A stretch of DNA of 64,000 bases, taken from NCBI RefSeq assembly GCF_009862785.1, contig NZ_WWHU01000001.1, positions 3,038,001 to 3,102,000 on the forward strand, read 5' to 3'. Origin of the DNA: Gordonia sp. SID5947. GTDB taxonomy: Bacteria > Actinomycetota > Actinomycetes > Mycobacteriales > Mycobacteriaceae. This document shows positions 1-9,325 of the stretch, piece by piece; the stretch's first letter is position 1, and every line of letters starts with the position of its first letter. Below the pieces are notes generated by a model, which was not told the DNA's origin, did no database searches, and saw only the letters and a list, made by a program, of their open reading frames with translations. The position numbers and the translations under genes were made by a program.

Positions 1-2
1 GA

Positions 3-392
3 TTTGGACGCAAACCCGTCCTGGCCGGGGGATACATCGCCTATCTCTTTGTGGCGATACCGGCGTTCATGGTGTTGGGAGCGACCACGAGCATCGTCGT
101 TGTCGGTTCGGTGTACTTCGTGTACATGGTGCTCAACGGTGTCGTACAGGTGCCGGCGTTTCCATTGTTCACCGAACTGTTTCCTCGCACTGTCCGGTAT
201 ACCGGTGTGTCACTGGGGTTCAACATCGGCACCATCGCAGCAGGAGGAACCGCACCATACGTCGCCGCCCAGTTGGTCGAGTCAACTGGAAGTGCAATGT
301 CGCCGGCGTACTGGGTCATCGGAGTCTGCGTCATTGGACTCCTCACGGTCCTGACGATTCGCGAGACCGGTAGGGCCGCTCTGCCGACGTAG
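3..392 (+). CDS. MFS transporter (metabolite:H+ symporter type), C-terminal part only
   Basis: The reading frame is open from the window edge, so the N-terminal part lies outside. The visible 129 residues contain about four hydrophobic helices and the stretch ELFPRTVRYTGVSLGFN, which resembles the conserved loop of the metabolite:H+ symporter (MHS) branch of the major facilitator superfamily. It would move an organic acid or similar small molecule across the cytoplasmic membrane. The acyl-CoA synthetase gene begins 54 bp after the stop codon on the same strand, which suggests an uptake-and-activation pair for a carboxylic acid. The substrate cannot be read from this fragment. Confidence 0.8.
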   Translation, partial: FGRKPVLAGGYIAYLFVAIPAFMVLGATTSIVVVGSVYFVYMVLNGVVQVPAFPLFTELFPRTVRYTGVSLGFNIGTIAAGGTAPYVAAQLVESTGSAMSPAYWVIGVCVIGLLTVLTIRETGRAALPT

Positions 393-446
393 CGCTTGAC
401 CGCAGGTGATCACCGGGACAACCACCAGGCCGTTTGGAGAGAGCCG

Positions 447-2160
447 ATGAACAAGCACATCACAACTGCAGTCGACGAAGTACGCGCGAGTGATCCTCAT
501 ACCCAGAAGCCACGGTGGCCCGCTCTCTACCCGACGGGATTGCCCCACGACGTGAACCCCCGTTTCGCCACCCTGGCCGAGGCCTGGGACTGGCGCGTGA
601 AGAACGAACCCGAGGCCCGGGCGCTGGCCTACTTCGATGCGGTCCTCAGCGTCAGAGAGACCAACGAGCTCGCCGAGGCACTGGCTGCCGTGCTCGCCGA
701 ACACCACGTGCGGCAAGGCGATCGGGTCGGCATCCATCTACAGAACATTCCCCAGTACGCATTGATCCTCATCGCGCTCTGGAAACTCGGCGCCGTGGCA
801 TTGTTGCTCAATCCGATGTACCGGGGCCGCGAGCTCAGCACCATGCTCGCAGATGCCCAGCCGGTCGGGGTGATAACCACCGACCGCGACATCGAGCGCG
901 TCCGCGAGAGCGCTTCCGGCACCTCGGTTCGATGGGTGTTCGGTACTGCCGAGTCGGATTTGCAAAAGCGTGATGACCCACGGGTATTCGGCCCAGCTGG
1001 GGAGAACCTGTGTCCCGGCAACGGTGATCTGATGACATTGATCGGCCAACGGATCGGAAGCCCGTCGCCGCAGGTCCCGCTGAGTGGCGACGACTTGGCT
1101 TTCCTCGCCTACACCTCCGGCACGAGCGGCCCGCCCAAAGGTGCTATGAACACTCACGCCAATGTCCTTGCGGTGACCACCAGTTTTGGTGCATTCGCCG
1201 GCATCAGACCAGGTGATGTCGTTTTCGCGCTCGCGCCGCTGTTCCACATCACCGGTGCGGTGATCATCGGGTCGCTGGCATTGACCGCGCAGACGACGCT
1301 GGTCTTCACGGGACGCTTCCAGGTCGAAGTAGCACTCGATGCGATGCGCGAGCACTCGGTGACGTACACCATCGGTTCGATCACTGCGTTCAATGCGATG
1401 CTCAATTCGGAAGCCGCCACTGCCGATCATTTCGCCACCATCAAAACACTTTTCAGTGGTGGCGCGCCGGTTCCACCCAGCACTGTGGCCCGTTTCGACG
1501 AACGATTCGGGCACTACATCCACAACGCGTACGGGATGACAGAGACGACCTCAGGGGTGATCGCCGTACCTGCCGGCTCGACCGCGCCTGTCGATGCCAT
1601 GAGCGGCACCCTTTCCATCGGCATTCCCCTCCCAGGCGTGCGGGTTCAGGTTGTCGACACCGAAGACCGCCCCTCCCGGCAGGGAACAAGGTGAACTGGT
1701 TTTGCAGGGACCACAGGTCATTCCGGGATATTGGCGCAACAGGGACGCATCAGAGGCCACCTTGCCCGCTGGTCGGCTCCATACCGGCGACAGCGCCATA
1801 ATCGATCACAACGGCTGGGTATACCTCGTTGATCGGATCAAAGACCAGATCAACGTCTCTGGCTACAAGGTTTGGCCCCGCGAAGTCGAAGATGTCCTCT
1901 ACGAACATCCGGCGGTACTAGAAGTGGCCGTCATCGGTCTCCCTGACGACTATCAGGGAGAATCTGTCGCCGCATACGTGTCCCTGAAAGCCGGCCAGAT
2001 GATGACTCCCGACGAGCTCGTCGCTTTCGCCCGAGACCGACTCGCTCCCTATAAGAGGCCCAGAACCGTGAGCATCGTCGCAGAGCTGCCGAAGACCCAG
2101 ACAGGAAAGATTCGGCGGCAAGCGCTGCGCGATGATCACGCGGGAGCGAGGTCGGTCTGA
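447..2160 (+). pseudogene. acyl-CoA synthetase (AMP-binding enzyme), frameshifted
   Basis: An ANL-superfamily enzyme that would adenylate a carboxylic acid and transfer it to CoA. The start chosen is the ATG at 447, with GGAGAG about 8 bp upstream; a TTG at 396 is in frame but lacks a ribosome site. The phosphate-binding motif YTSGTSGPPKG lies near residue 222. The C-terminal domain carries DRIKDQINVSGYKVWPREVE and the catalytic-lysine region PKTQTGKIRR. The two parts are in different frames: the first ends at 1694 and the second reads on through APPGREQGELVLQGP. Removing one base near 1665-1672 gives a continuous protein of about 570 residues, a normal family length. It is either a real frameshift mutation or a sequence error. 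The gene follows an MFS transporter and was probably co-transcribed with it. Confidence 0.85.
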
Positions 2161-2293
2161 CCTGCGAGCGGATGTTGATCGCCATCTTCGCGACCACCGA
2201 TGCCCGACCTCGATCTGACGCCTCGGGTACGCGCGACTCAGCTCCGGTCGGCGGTCCTCGACGACCTGTCCTCATCGTCGTGCCGAGAACCGT

Positions 2294-3367
2294 TCACAGA
2301 TCGGTCGCGCGCGTCCGTTCCGGTGGCGGTCCGACGAATTCGAGGTCGAGATCGGCCGCCGCCGCACCCAACTTCGCCATCATGTCGCCGGGGTTGATCA
2401 GCCCTTCGGTGTGCACCACGTCGTCGGTGTCCACACCGGTCACGTCGAAGAACTTCTCGAAGACATCCGAGGTGAGCATCCCGAGCATCTTGGTGTTGTG
2501 CGCGTCGAAGGCAAAGCTGTGAATGGTTCCGGCCGGCGCGTGCAGATAGTCCCCGGCAGTCAGCAGCGTCTCGATGCCGTTGGCGTACAACCAGACGCGA
2601 CCGGAAAGAACGAAGAAGTTCTCGGTGTGCTGCCGATGGAAGTGCTGGGGGATGTAGGGAAGCTTGCCACCCAGGGTCAACACCGAGAAGTACCGGCCAC
2701 CGGTTGTTCGGCCGCGGGCACCGTAGGCATTGATGGAGTCGGGCCAGGCGCGACGATCCCCGGTGTGAGCCCGCAGGAAATAGCCTTCGGCGGCGTCGGG
2801 CAAGACCTCGTCCCAGGTTTCACTCGCTGATACCAGTGGCAGGTCGTGCAGCGACGCCGCCGACGGTGCGAACAGTTGCTCCGGCGACTGCCGCACACCT
2901 GCCGTTCCGTCCGCAGAGTAGATGCGGGCCGACACCTCGCCACCCGAGTGGGCAAGTGCGTCAAGGGCTCCGCCGGGTGCGGACCAGAAGAGGAGTTTGG
3001 TCATGTGGCCGAGCATCCGGTAGGCGACGGGGGTTCCGGGCGGCACGTGGACGGAGTCGCCCGGCGTCAGGATGCGGCTCTCGCCCGGCAGCCAGAACTG
3101 CGCACACCCGTCGAACACGTAATACGAGCGCTGGTGGTCGGGCAGGCTGTGGAACCCTGCGCCCGCGCCACGCGGTCCGAGAACAAAAGCGGCATCGAAC
3201 AATCCGCCGGTGTCGGCAGCGCGGGCGATCACCGTCCAGAGTTGATTGTCGACCTCGTAGCGCAGCCCCTCGCCACTTGCGAGGTGATAGGGAACCGCTT
3301 CTCCGGGAAGGGCATCGACCACCGGGGCGAGTTGATGGACGGCGCTGAGGTCTACGGGGAAGGTCAC
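2294..3367 (-). CDS. bicupin protein, quercetin 2,3-dioxygenase-like
   Basis: A 357-residue two-cupin protein resembling bacterial quercetinases, which use a metal to cleave the flavonol C-ring. The second cupin (about residues 236-250) has the full metal-binding pattern in HFHRQHTENFF, followed by LSGRVWL. The first cupin has His73 and His78 (FHSLPDHQRSYYVFDG) but no Glu at the usual ligand position, so metal binding there may be altered. The ATG overlaps the stop codon of the upstream esterase gene by four bases, so the two are translationally coupled. The context of esterase, dioxygenase and a LysR regulator suggests breakdown of an aromatic ester or flavonoid. The substrate is inference. 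Confidence 0.75.
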   Translation of the reverse strand: MTFPVDLSAVHQLAPVVDALPGEAVPYHLASGEGLRYEVDNQLWTVIARAADTGGLFDAAFVLGPRGAGAGFHSLPDHQRSYYVFDGCAQFWLPGESRILTPGDSVHVPPGTPVAYRMLGHMTKLLFWSAPGGALDALAHSGGEVSARIYSADGTAGVRQSPEQLFAPSAASLHDLPLVSASETWDEVLPDAAEGYFLRAHTGDRRAWPDSINAYGARGRTTGGRYFSVLTLGGKLPYIPQHFHRQHTENFFVLSGRVWLYANGIETLLTAGDYLHAPAGTIHSFAFDAHNTKMLGMLTSDVFEKFFDVTGVDTDDVVHTEGLINPGDMMAKLGAAAADLDLEFVGPPPERTRATDL

Positions 3368-4347
3368 CGGTTGTCTCCTGAGATGGTGGTGGTGGTCAGA
3401 TCGTGGCTGATGGCGAGGTGCCGGGCGAAGAAGTCACCGATGTCGTCGAACCCGAACCGTGTCCGGGCCTCGGTACGTTCCGTACCGCGCGCCGACAGAT
3501 GACGCGCCGGCGCGGGACCTTCGGACGAGAGTCGCCCGTTGTCCATCGCGGGTGGCATCGGGACGTCGGACCTGTTGGGGGGATTGAGGAATCCATGCCG
3601 ATAGCCGTCGACCAGGTACAGGTCGACCTCGACACCTGCACGGGCCAGGGCATCGTACAAGAGTTCGCTGTGTCGATGTCCGACCATCAGATCACCTGTG
3701 CCGTGCGAGATCTGGAATGGTGGCGCGTCCGAGGTGACGGAGTACAGCGGACTGGCGTCGCGCGCGGCAACGGGTAGTTCCGCCGGATCACCACCGATGA
3801 GTCGTCCTTCGGGCGTCTCGGCCGCCGACTCGACCCCGGGTAACGGAACTCCCGGATCGACGTCACCCTCGACCAGGGTCGCCGGACCATACGATTCCGC
3901 GACGGCCTGTACGCCCGCATCGCCATCCGCGGATTCTTCCCCCGGCAGTTGCGCGACGGCGGACAGCAGACCGACCAACGCGGCCAGGTGCCCGCCGGCC
4001 GATGCGCCCCAGATGCCGATACGCGTCGGGTCGAGCCCGAGCTCCGCGGCATTCGCTCGAAGATGGCGGATGGCGGCCCGCACGTCGTGGAGCTGGGCCG
4101 GGAACAACGCGTCGCCGGTCAACCGATAGTCGACGCTGGCCATCGCGAAACCACGCGCGCAGAAGTGTTCACGAAGGTCAGGACACAGCCGCCGGTCACC
4201 GGTGAACCACCCGCCACCATGAACGAAGACGATGACCGGCACGGCATCGGACTGTGCCGGCATGACCAGGTCGAGGTGCAGATCACCGGAAGCACGCTGG
4301 GCATAGATCACGTCGCGGCGTCGGACCGACGCAGATGTGGGACTCAC
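3364..4347 (-). CDS. alpha/beta hydrolase (esterase/acetylhydrolase type)
   Basis: A 327-residue hydrolase of the HSL/BD-FAE type. The oxyanion-hole motif HGGGW is at residues 43-47, the nucleophile is Ser116 in GASAGG, and a later Asp (GTGDLMVG) and His (DGYRHGFLNPP) complete the triad. There is no signal peptide, so it acts in the cytoplasm on a short-chain or aromatic ester. It is the first gene of a two-gene unit with the bicupin gene (4-bp overlap). A LysR regulator lies 91 bp upstream on the same strand. The last 40 residues run past the usual end of the fold and look unstructured. Confidence 0.85.
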   Translation of the reverse strand: MSPTSASVRRRDVIYAQRASGDLHLDLVMPAQSDAVPVIVFVHGGGWFTGDRRLCPDLREHFCARGFAMASVDYRLTGDALFPAQLHDVRAAIRHLRANAAELGLDPTRIGIWGASAGGHLAALVGLLSAVAQLPGEESADGDAGVQAVAESYGPATLVEGDVDPGVPLPGVESAAETPEGRLIGGDPAELPVAARDASPLYSVTSDAPPFQISHGTGDLMVGHRHSELLYDALARAGVEVDLYLVDGYRHGFLNPPNRSDVPMPPAMDNGRLSSEGPAPARHLSARGTERTEARTRFGFDDIGDFFARHLAISHDLTTTTISGDNR

Positions 4348-4438
4348 GCCGTCCAGTCTGTGAGCTGAGCATGATCAGAGTCCACATGGAAATGGCACAC
4401 GATCGTTCGGCTCAGCCTCATGATCGTGGGCCGTGACG

Positions 4439-5347
4439 TCACTCGGATGCGCGAGACGCCGCCTGCCCGCGACGTGCGACCACCTCGACGGCGATCCGCT
4501 CGAATGCCTTGAGTAGCACGTCGGTCCGGGAAGCCTTGTAGCACAAGAAGGTCGTCACGCGGGGAAGATCCACGATGGGTATGTAGCGGAGGCCGGGGCG
4601 GGCGTACGTGTCGGCGGCGCCGGACCCGCAGATGTTCACCCCGACGCCTGCGGCGCAGAGCTGCAGGACCTCGTCGAAATGTGCTGCCAGCGGGAGGATC
4701 TTCGGCCGCTTCCCGCCCGAGCGGGGATCGACGAACCATTCTTGGGTCCCACTGTGGTCGCGGATACCGATGAAGGTCTCGTCGTCGGTCTCGGCGAGCC
4801 TCAGCGACTCGCGGTCGGCGAACCGGTGCCCTTCATGGACCACCAGGACCCGATCCTCCGACCACAGCGGCGTCAGCATGATTCCGTCAATCCGGGGAAC
4901 CTCTGGACTGAACACCAGGGCGACGTCGACCTCACCGTTCTCCACTGCGGCGAGCGGCTCGATCAGCCCGAGGCTGCGAACCTGCCATTCGACGTCGGGA
5001 TAGCGTTCGACGACCGCCGCGAGCACCGCGCTCCCGAGTTCGTTGACCGCCGCGATCCCGATCCGGAAGATGCCGGCCGGCGCACGCCCGTTGTCGATCC
5101 ACCCGACGACATCGTCCATCGCGGCCACTGCGGCGCGGGCCAGGGGCAGCAGCTCGGCGCCGCGGGCGGTGAGCGCGACGTGCCGGGAAGTCCTCTCGAA
5201 CAGGGGTACGCCCACCCGACGTTCGAGCTGCTGGATCTGCTGACTCAGGGAGGGTGGAGAAATGTGCAGACGCTCGGCGGCGCGCGTGAAATGAAGCTCG
5301 TCGGCGACTGCGATGAAGTACCGCAGATGCGCGGCGGTGAGATCCAC
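4439..5347 (-). CDS. LysR-family transcriptional regulator
   Basis: A 302-residue LysR-type regulator. The N-terminal winged helix-turn-helix spans residues 1-60, including LHFTRAAERLHISPPSLSQQ and LERRVGVPLFERT. The rest is a periplasmic-binding-like effector domain. It lies just upstream of, and on the same strand as, the esterase and bicupin genes, and is divergent from the methyltransferase gene with 142 bp between. By position it probably controls the esterase/dioxygenase unit, itself, or the divergent gene. No clear T-N11-A operator stood out by eye. Confidence 0.9.
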   Translation of the reverse strand: MDLTAAHLRYFIAVADELHFTRAAERLHISPPSLSQQIQQLERRVGVPLFERTSRHVALTARGAELLPLARAAVAAMDDVVGWIDNGRAPAGIFRIGIAAVNELGSAVLAAVVERYPDVEWQVRSLGLIEPLAAVENGEVDVALVFSPEVPRIDGIMLTPLWSEDRVLVVHEGHRFADRESLRLAETDDETFIGIRDHSGTQEWFVDPRSGGKRPKILPLAAHFDEVLQLCAAGVGVNICGSGAADTYARPGLRYIPIVDLPRVTTFLCYKASRTDVLLKAFERIAVEVVARRGQAASRASE

Positions 5348-5489
5348 GATGACCTCCTACCCGGGCGGACACCGACAGTGTGGCATATCGCCATCGGAGG
5401 GGTCAGTGGTGCAGACCGCGGATCAATTGTTTGCTCCCCGCGTCTGAGGCACAGTGGATGGGACGTGAAGTCGGTGAGAAGGCGGCACC

Positions 5490-6263
5490 ATGGTCGACTG
5501 GGACGGCGATCGATACGGGGATGTCAGCGCGCTTCAGCGCATGGTCGCCGAGGCCTCGATCCACGGACTCGAACTCGCCGGAGACGAACGGCTCCTCGAT
5601 GTCGGCTGCGGTGACGGATTCATAACCATGCAGCTGGCCGGCCGACTGCCGGCGGGATCGGTCGTGGGCGTGGACGCGTCACGACGGATGATCGACAATG
5701 CCCGCGCCCGTGACCCCGCCGACGAGCTGGGAGTTCAGTTCCACGTCGACGACGTCCTGGCCCTCCCGTTCGACCGCGACTTCGACATCGTCGTCTCGTT
5801 CAACATGCTGCACTGGGTCCACGACCATCCCGCGGCGCTGGCCCGGATCGCTCGCAGTCTCGACACCGGAGGCCGCGCAGTGGTCCAGATCGTCTGCGCC
5901 ACCGAACGCCGCAGCATCGAGGATGTGGCGATGGGCGTGGCCGCCACGCCACATTGGCAGCCGCACTTCGAAGACTTCCCGGCGCCCTATCTGCATGCCA
6001 CACCAGATCAGTTCCGCGAGTCGGCGACGACCGCGGGCATGACCGTCTCCGGCATCGAGATCAGCGACTTGCGTTGGCAATTCGAATCCATCGACGCCTT
6101 CGCCAGTTGGTTCGGAGTCGGCGCCTCCGATTGGACGAGCCGCCTTCCGGACGACTCCGCCTCCGCGTTCGCACACGAGGTCGTCGAGCGATACCAGGAA
6201 TCCATCGGAGAGCCTGCGACCCTTCACTTCGGTCAGATGCGGGTGGAGTTGGAGCTCGGGTGA
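5490..6263 (+). CDS. SAM-dependent methyltransferase, class I
   Basis: A 257-residue Rossmann-fold methyltransferase. Motif I is LLDVGCGDG (residues 35-43), the acidic residue ending strand 2 is in VVGVDAS, and the post-motif region reads FDIVVSFNMLHWVHD. The layout resembles trans-aconitate methyltransferase and related small-molecule methyltransferases (TIGR-type Tam). The substrate is unknown. It is divergent from the LysR gene and is followed after 74 bp by the SHOCT-domain gene on the same strand. Confidence 0.85.
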   Translation: MVDWDGDRYGDVSALQRMVAEASIHGLELAGDERLLDVGCGDGFITMQLAGRLPAGSVVGVDASRRMIDNARARDPADELGVQFHVDDVLALPFDRDFDIVVSFNMLHWVHDHPAALARIARSLDTGGRAVVQIVCATERRSIEDVAMGVAATPHWQPHFEDFPAPYLHATPDQFRESATTAGMTVSGIEISDLRWQFESIDAFASWFGVGASDWTSRLPDDSASAFAHEVVERYQESIGEPATLHFGQMRVELELG

Positions 6264-6337
6264 GGTTGCGTAGTTCGTCAGAGCGGCCTGCCACCTCGGT
6301 ACGCTCGAAACCGACACCGGACGACGAAAGATCCACC

Positions 6338-7057
6338 ATGGACGCAACGCTCACCCCGGAAGCCGAGAACGCCATCACCGACATCGCGCATCGGCACGGA
6401 CTGTCCCGCGAGGCGGTGTTGGCCATGCTGCTCGCGGTCAGCAATGGCGGCGGGACGATGGCCCAGTTCTCCATCCCGGAACTCGGCGGTCCTGGTCAAT
6501 GGATACACGGCGGCATGACGATGGTCGGCAACATGTCCGACCACACGGCGAAGGCCCGGGTCGACGCGCTGTGCGGCGAACTGGCCCGATTACCGTCCAC
6601 CATCACGGTGTTCGAGGTCGCTTCCCATGGCGACGCCACCTTCGGGGACTGGTGGCCCGACGACCTCGGTGTCCCGAGCCGGTCGGGAGGACAGAACGAC
6701 ACACGCTATGCGATCTTTCCTCAGGTCCGACGGCTTGCGATCCAGATCAACGGTGTCACAAGAGTTTACGATACCGGCGAACACCACATCGGTGGCGTCC
6801 AACAGCAACAGGGCGGCAACACCTACGGATCGGTGACCTTCACCAGCCAGCTCGGTACCTTCGACGTCGAGAAGCTGCAAGAACTCAGAAGCCGGCAGGC
6901 GTCCGCACCTCCGGCGGCCGCACCCGACACAGCGCTGTCGGAGGACGCCGCGGCGATCATCGCGGCGATCGAGTCCCTGGCGGGTCTACACGAACGCGGA
7001 ATCCTGTCCGACGAGGAGTTCTCGGCCAAGAAGGCGGAGCTGCTGGGGCGGCTGTGA
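6338..7057 (+). CDS. SHOCT-domain protein of unknown function
   Basis: A 239-residue soluble protein. The ATG at 6338 is chosen because codon use becomes regular there and upstream sequence belongs to the methyltransferase gene in another frame. The last 35 residues (IESLAGLHERGILSDEEFSAKKAELLGRL region) form a SHOCT domain, a short C-terminal module in many bacterial proteins. The central part (about 45-175) has no family I recognise. It contains a PELGGPGQWIHGGM segment and no membrane helix. The next gene is convergent, three bases away. Confidence 0.7.
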   Translation: MDATLTPEAENAITDIAHRHGLSREAVLAMLLAVSNGGGTMAQFSIPELGGPGQWIHGGMTMVGNMSDHTAKARVDALCGELARLPSTITVFEVASHGDATFGDWWPDDLGVPSRSGGQNDTRYAIFPQVRRLAIQINGVTRVYDTGEHHIGGVQQQQGGNTYGSVTFTSQLGTFDVEKLQELRSRQASAPPAAAPDTALSEDAAAIIAAIESLAGLHERGILSDEEFSAKKAELLGRL

Positions 7058-7060
7058 CGC

Positions 7061-7528
7061 TCAGGCGAACCGTGCGGCCAGAGCACGGAGCGTGCTCTCG
7101 ATGCCGGCGCCGTTCTTCTTGTCGTAACCGAGGATCTCGATGATCCTGGGAACCTTGATCGTCGAGTAGTCGAAGGTCTCGGTCACCTCGGTCTCGGTCG
7201 GCGACGTCTCGTTCAGCTCCCGCCGCCATCGGTGTCCCATCGGGTGCTGCCACTCCACGACCTTGTTGTCTTCGAAGGCGGTCACGGTGGAGGTGATCGT
7301 GTACGGGACGCCGAACTGCTTCATCCCCACGCTGAACCTCGCACCGGGACCGAGCGTGTCCGGACCGGTCACCGGCGTCTCGCGCACGGTCCCCGAACCG
7401 TCCAGTTCGGGATGCCGGTGCGGGTTCGCCACGAGACCGAAGATGTGAGCTGCCGAGGCATTCACCCGTACCCGGCGCGACACCTGGTGGGGCCCGGATT
7501 CGACGGTGGTGACGGTTGCGTCTGCCAT
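7061..7528 (-). CDS. SRPBCC-fold protein (polyketide cyclase/dehydrase-like)
   Basis: A 155-residue START/Bet v1-like protein. The N-terminal QVSRRVRVNASAAHIFGLVANPHRHPELDG is characteristic of the SRPBCC superfamily, which binds hydrophobic ligands or cyclises polyketides. The C-terminus ends in a long helix (ESTLRALAARF). There are no catalytic residues that would fix a reaction. It is divergent from the small membrane protein at 7606. Confidence 0.8.
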   Translation of the reverse strand: MADATVTTVESGPHQVSRRVRVNASAAHIFGLVANPHRHPELDGSGTVRETPVTGPDTLGPGARFSVGMKQFGVPYTITSTVTAFEDNKVVEWQHPMGHRWRRELNETSPTETEVTETFDYSTIKVPRIIEILGYDKKNGAGIESTLRALAARFA

Positions 7529-7605
7529 GGTCCCAACGTACGCCGTGCCGTGGGCACAGAACCGCGACCGGCCAACCGCCGTCGTCGTACCGTGAGAGCA
7601 CGCCC

Positions 7606-7833
7606 ATGGGAGAACTCAGCAGTCCGACGAACCTGGTGATGCTGATCGTCGTCATCGCCGTAGGTGTCGCTGCTTCGGGGTGTGCCGTCGCGGCAGCCTA
7701 TGTCTACCTTCACGCCCAGCCCGACCGGGACGCATCGGCCCGAGATCGTCTGGCACGGAGGTGGCTCATCGCCACCGCGCTGCTCGGCTTCACGGTCATC
7801 GCGATGCGCTTCGTCTGGGTGCTGTTGATCTGA
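7606..7833 (+). CDS. small two-helix membrane protein
   Basis: A 75-residue protein with two hydrophobic helices (VMLIVVIAVGVAASGCAVAA and LIATALLGFTVIAMRFVWVL) joined by a charged loop. The ATG at 7606 is chosen because the frame upstream is arginine-rich and not protein-like. No family recognised. It lies between the divergent SRPBCC gene and the convergent P450 gene, 26 bp from the latter's stop codon. Confidence 0.6.
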   Translation: MGELSSPTNLVMLIVVIAVGVAASGCAVAAAYVYLHAQPDRDASARDRLARRWLIATALLGFTVIAMRFVWVLLI

Positions 7834-7859
7834 TCGGCATGCCCATGCGGCGATGCGGC

Positions 7860-9230
7860 TCACCCCGCTGCGGGAGCCGTACGACGACGCAGCGTGACAG
7901 TGGCCCGCCGCTCCGGCAACAACATGATGGTGCTCGCCACCTGATCCTCGTCCGCCGTCGCCTCGGCAACCGGCGTGAACTCGCGGAGGATGGTGCGCAG
8001 CAGGACCCGGGCTTCGAACATCGCCATCTGACCACCGAGGCAACGATTGATCCCGCCACCGAACGGCAGCCAGTGGGACGGGTCCGGAGTGACACCGACG
8101 AACCGTTCCGGCCGGAACTCGTCCGGTGCGTCGTAGAGATCGGCACGGCGATGAATACCGTTGATGTACAGGAACACCATCGACCCGCGCGGCAGGAAGA
8201 CGTCGTCGAGGACGACGTCATGGTTCACCGCACGCACGGTGAACGGCACCGTGGGCCGCAATCGGAGGGTCTCGGTGATGACTGCATCGAGGTAGGTGTC
8301 GTCGCCGTCGGCCAGCGTCTGCTGCAACCGCTGCAGCACGACCGGGTGCCGGGCAAGACGCTCGATGACCCAGGACAGGGTTGCCGCGGTGGTGTCGTTG
8401 CCGGCGACCAGCAACAGCCGCTGGAACCCCGCGATCATCTCGTCGTCCATCAGGCCTTGGTCGTCTGCCCGGGCGAGCTCGAGGAAGACCGCCAGGCAGT
8501 CGCGGCGGTCGAGGTCGTCGGAGCTGGCGCGACGGACGGCCATCTCCTCATAGGTCACCTCGTCCAGCCCGCTCAGGACTCGGTCCAGCGCGGGGAAGGG
8601 CAGCCATCGCCCACGCATCGCCATGGATGCGGCGTAGCGCACGGCGAGGCCGCGCGACCCCACCAGACGATCCAACTCGGTCATGTGATGTGCGAGTCGT
8701 GAGCGCCGCTCCCCGTCGGTGACGCCGAAGACGACCGACATGATCACTTCGCGGGCGAGCGTCCGCGCGTGGGCGTGGAACCGGATCGGCCTGTCTGTCG
8801 GCAGATCGCGCATCATCTGGCGGGCAACATCTTCCATCACCGGCTCGTATCCACGCAGCGCCTTGCCCATGAACGCCGGGGCCACCTTTCGACGCACCGC
8901 CGTGTGATCCTCACTCGCCCACCAGGACATGATCCGCTCGCCGAAGATCAGTTCGTGCGGCGCCAATCGCCGCAGCGCCGTGCCGAACGACAACGCCCGG
9001 GTCTTGTCGCCGAAGACGGCTCGCACGTCGTCGGGCGACGATGTCCAGAACATCGTCGGCATCAGGGGAACATCCAGCACGAAGCGGTCACCGAGTTCGG
9101 CCAACTGCCGCCGAGAGGCTTCCGGTGCCGCGAAGAGTCTGGCCCAAGCGGCCACCGAGATCTTCGGGCGCGGCAGCGAGTCCAGCGTCGTGACCTGCCG
9201 TGTCACCGGTGTCGGTGTCGTCGTTGTCAT
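7860..9230 (-). CDS. cytochrome P450
   Basis: A 456-residue soluble bacterial P450. The oxygen-binding I-helix has AGNDTT, the ExxR motif is ETLR, and the haem-binding loop is FGGGINRCLGG with the Cys ligand near residue 395. The ATG at 9230 is preceded by AGGAG five bases upstream. An earlier in-frame ATG at 9275 has no ribosome site and sits inside the operator palindrome. A TetR regulator is divergent, and the shared region holds a perfect inverted repeat, so the P450 is very likely repressed by that regulator. No ferredoxin or reductase gene is adjacent. The substrate is unknown. Confidence 0.93.
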   Translation of the reverse strand: MTTTTPTPVTRQVTTLDSLPRPKISVAAWARLFAAPEASRRQLAELGDRFVLDVPLMPTMFWTSSPDDVRAVFGDKTRALSFGTALRRLAPHELIFGERIMSWWASEDHTAVRRKVAPAFMGKALRGYEPVMEDVARQMMRDLPTDRPIRFHAHARTLAREVIMSVVFGVTDGERRSRLAHHMTELDRLVGSRGLAVRYAASMAMRGRWLPFPALDRVLSGLDEVTYEEMAVRRASSDDLDRRDCLAVFLELARADDQGLMDDEMIAGFQRLLLVAGNDTTAATLSWVIERLARHPVVLQRLQQTLADGDDTYLDAVITETLRLRPTVPFTVRAVNHDVVLDDVFLPRGSMVFLYINGIHRRADLYDAPDEFRPERFVGVTPDPSHWLPFGGGINRCLGGQMAMFEARVLLRTILREFTPVAEATADEDQVASTIMLLPERRATVTLRRRTAPAAG

Positions 9231-9260
9231 CGGAACTCCTGGGATCGGCAACTGGTACGG

Positions 9261-9288
9261 CGCAATAGTACGCATACGTACTATTGCG
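9261..9288. promoter_or_regulatory. probable TetR operator (perfect inverted repeat)
   Basis: CGCAATAGTACG at 9261-9272 is repeated as its exact reverse complement CGTACTATTGCG at 9277-9288, with a 4-bp CATA spacer. It sits between the P450 start and the TetR gene, where it would overlap both promoters. Symmetry, length and position fit a TetR-family operator for autoregulation and P450 control. Confidence 0.75.
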
Positions 9289-9325
9289 GATCAAGGTTGT
9301 ATCCGATGCAGGTAAGGTCCAGGAG

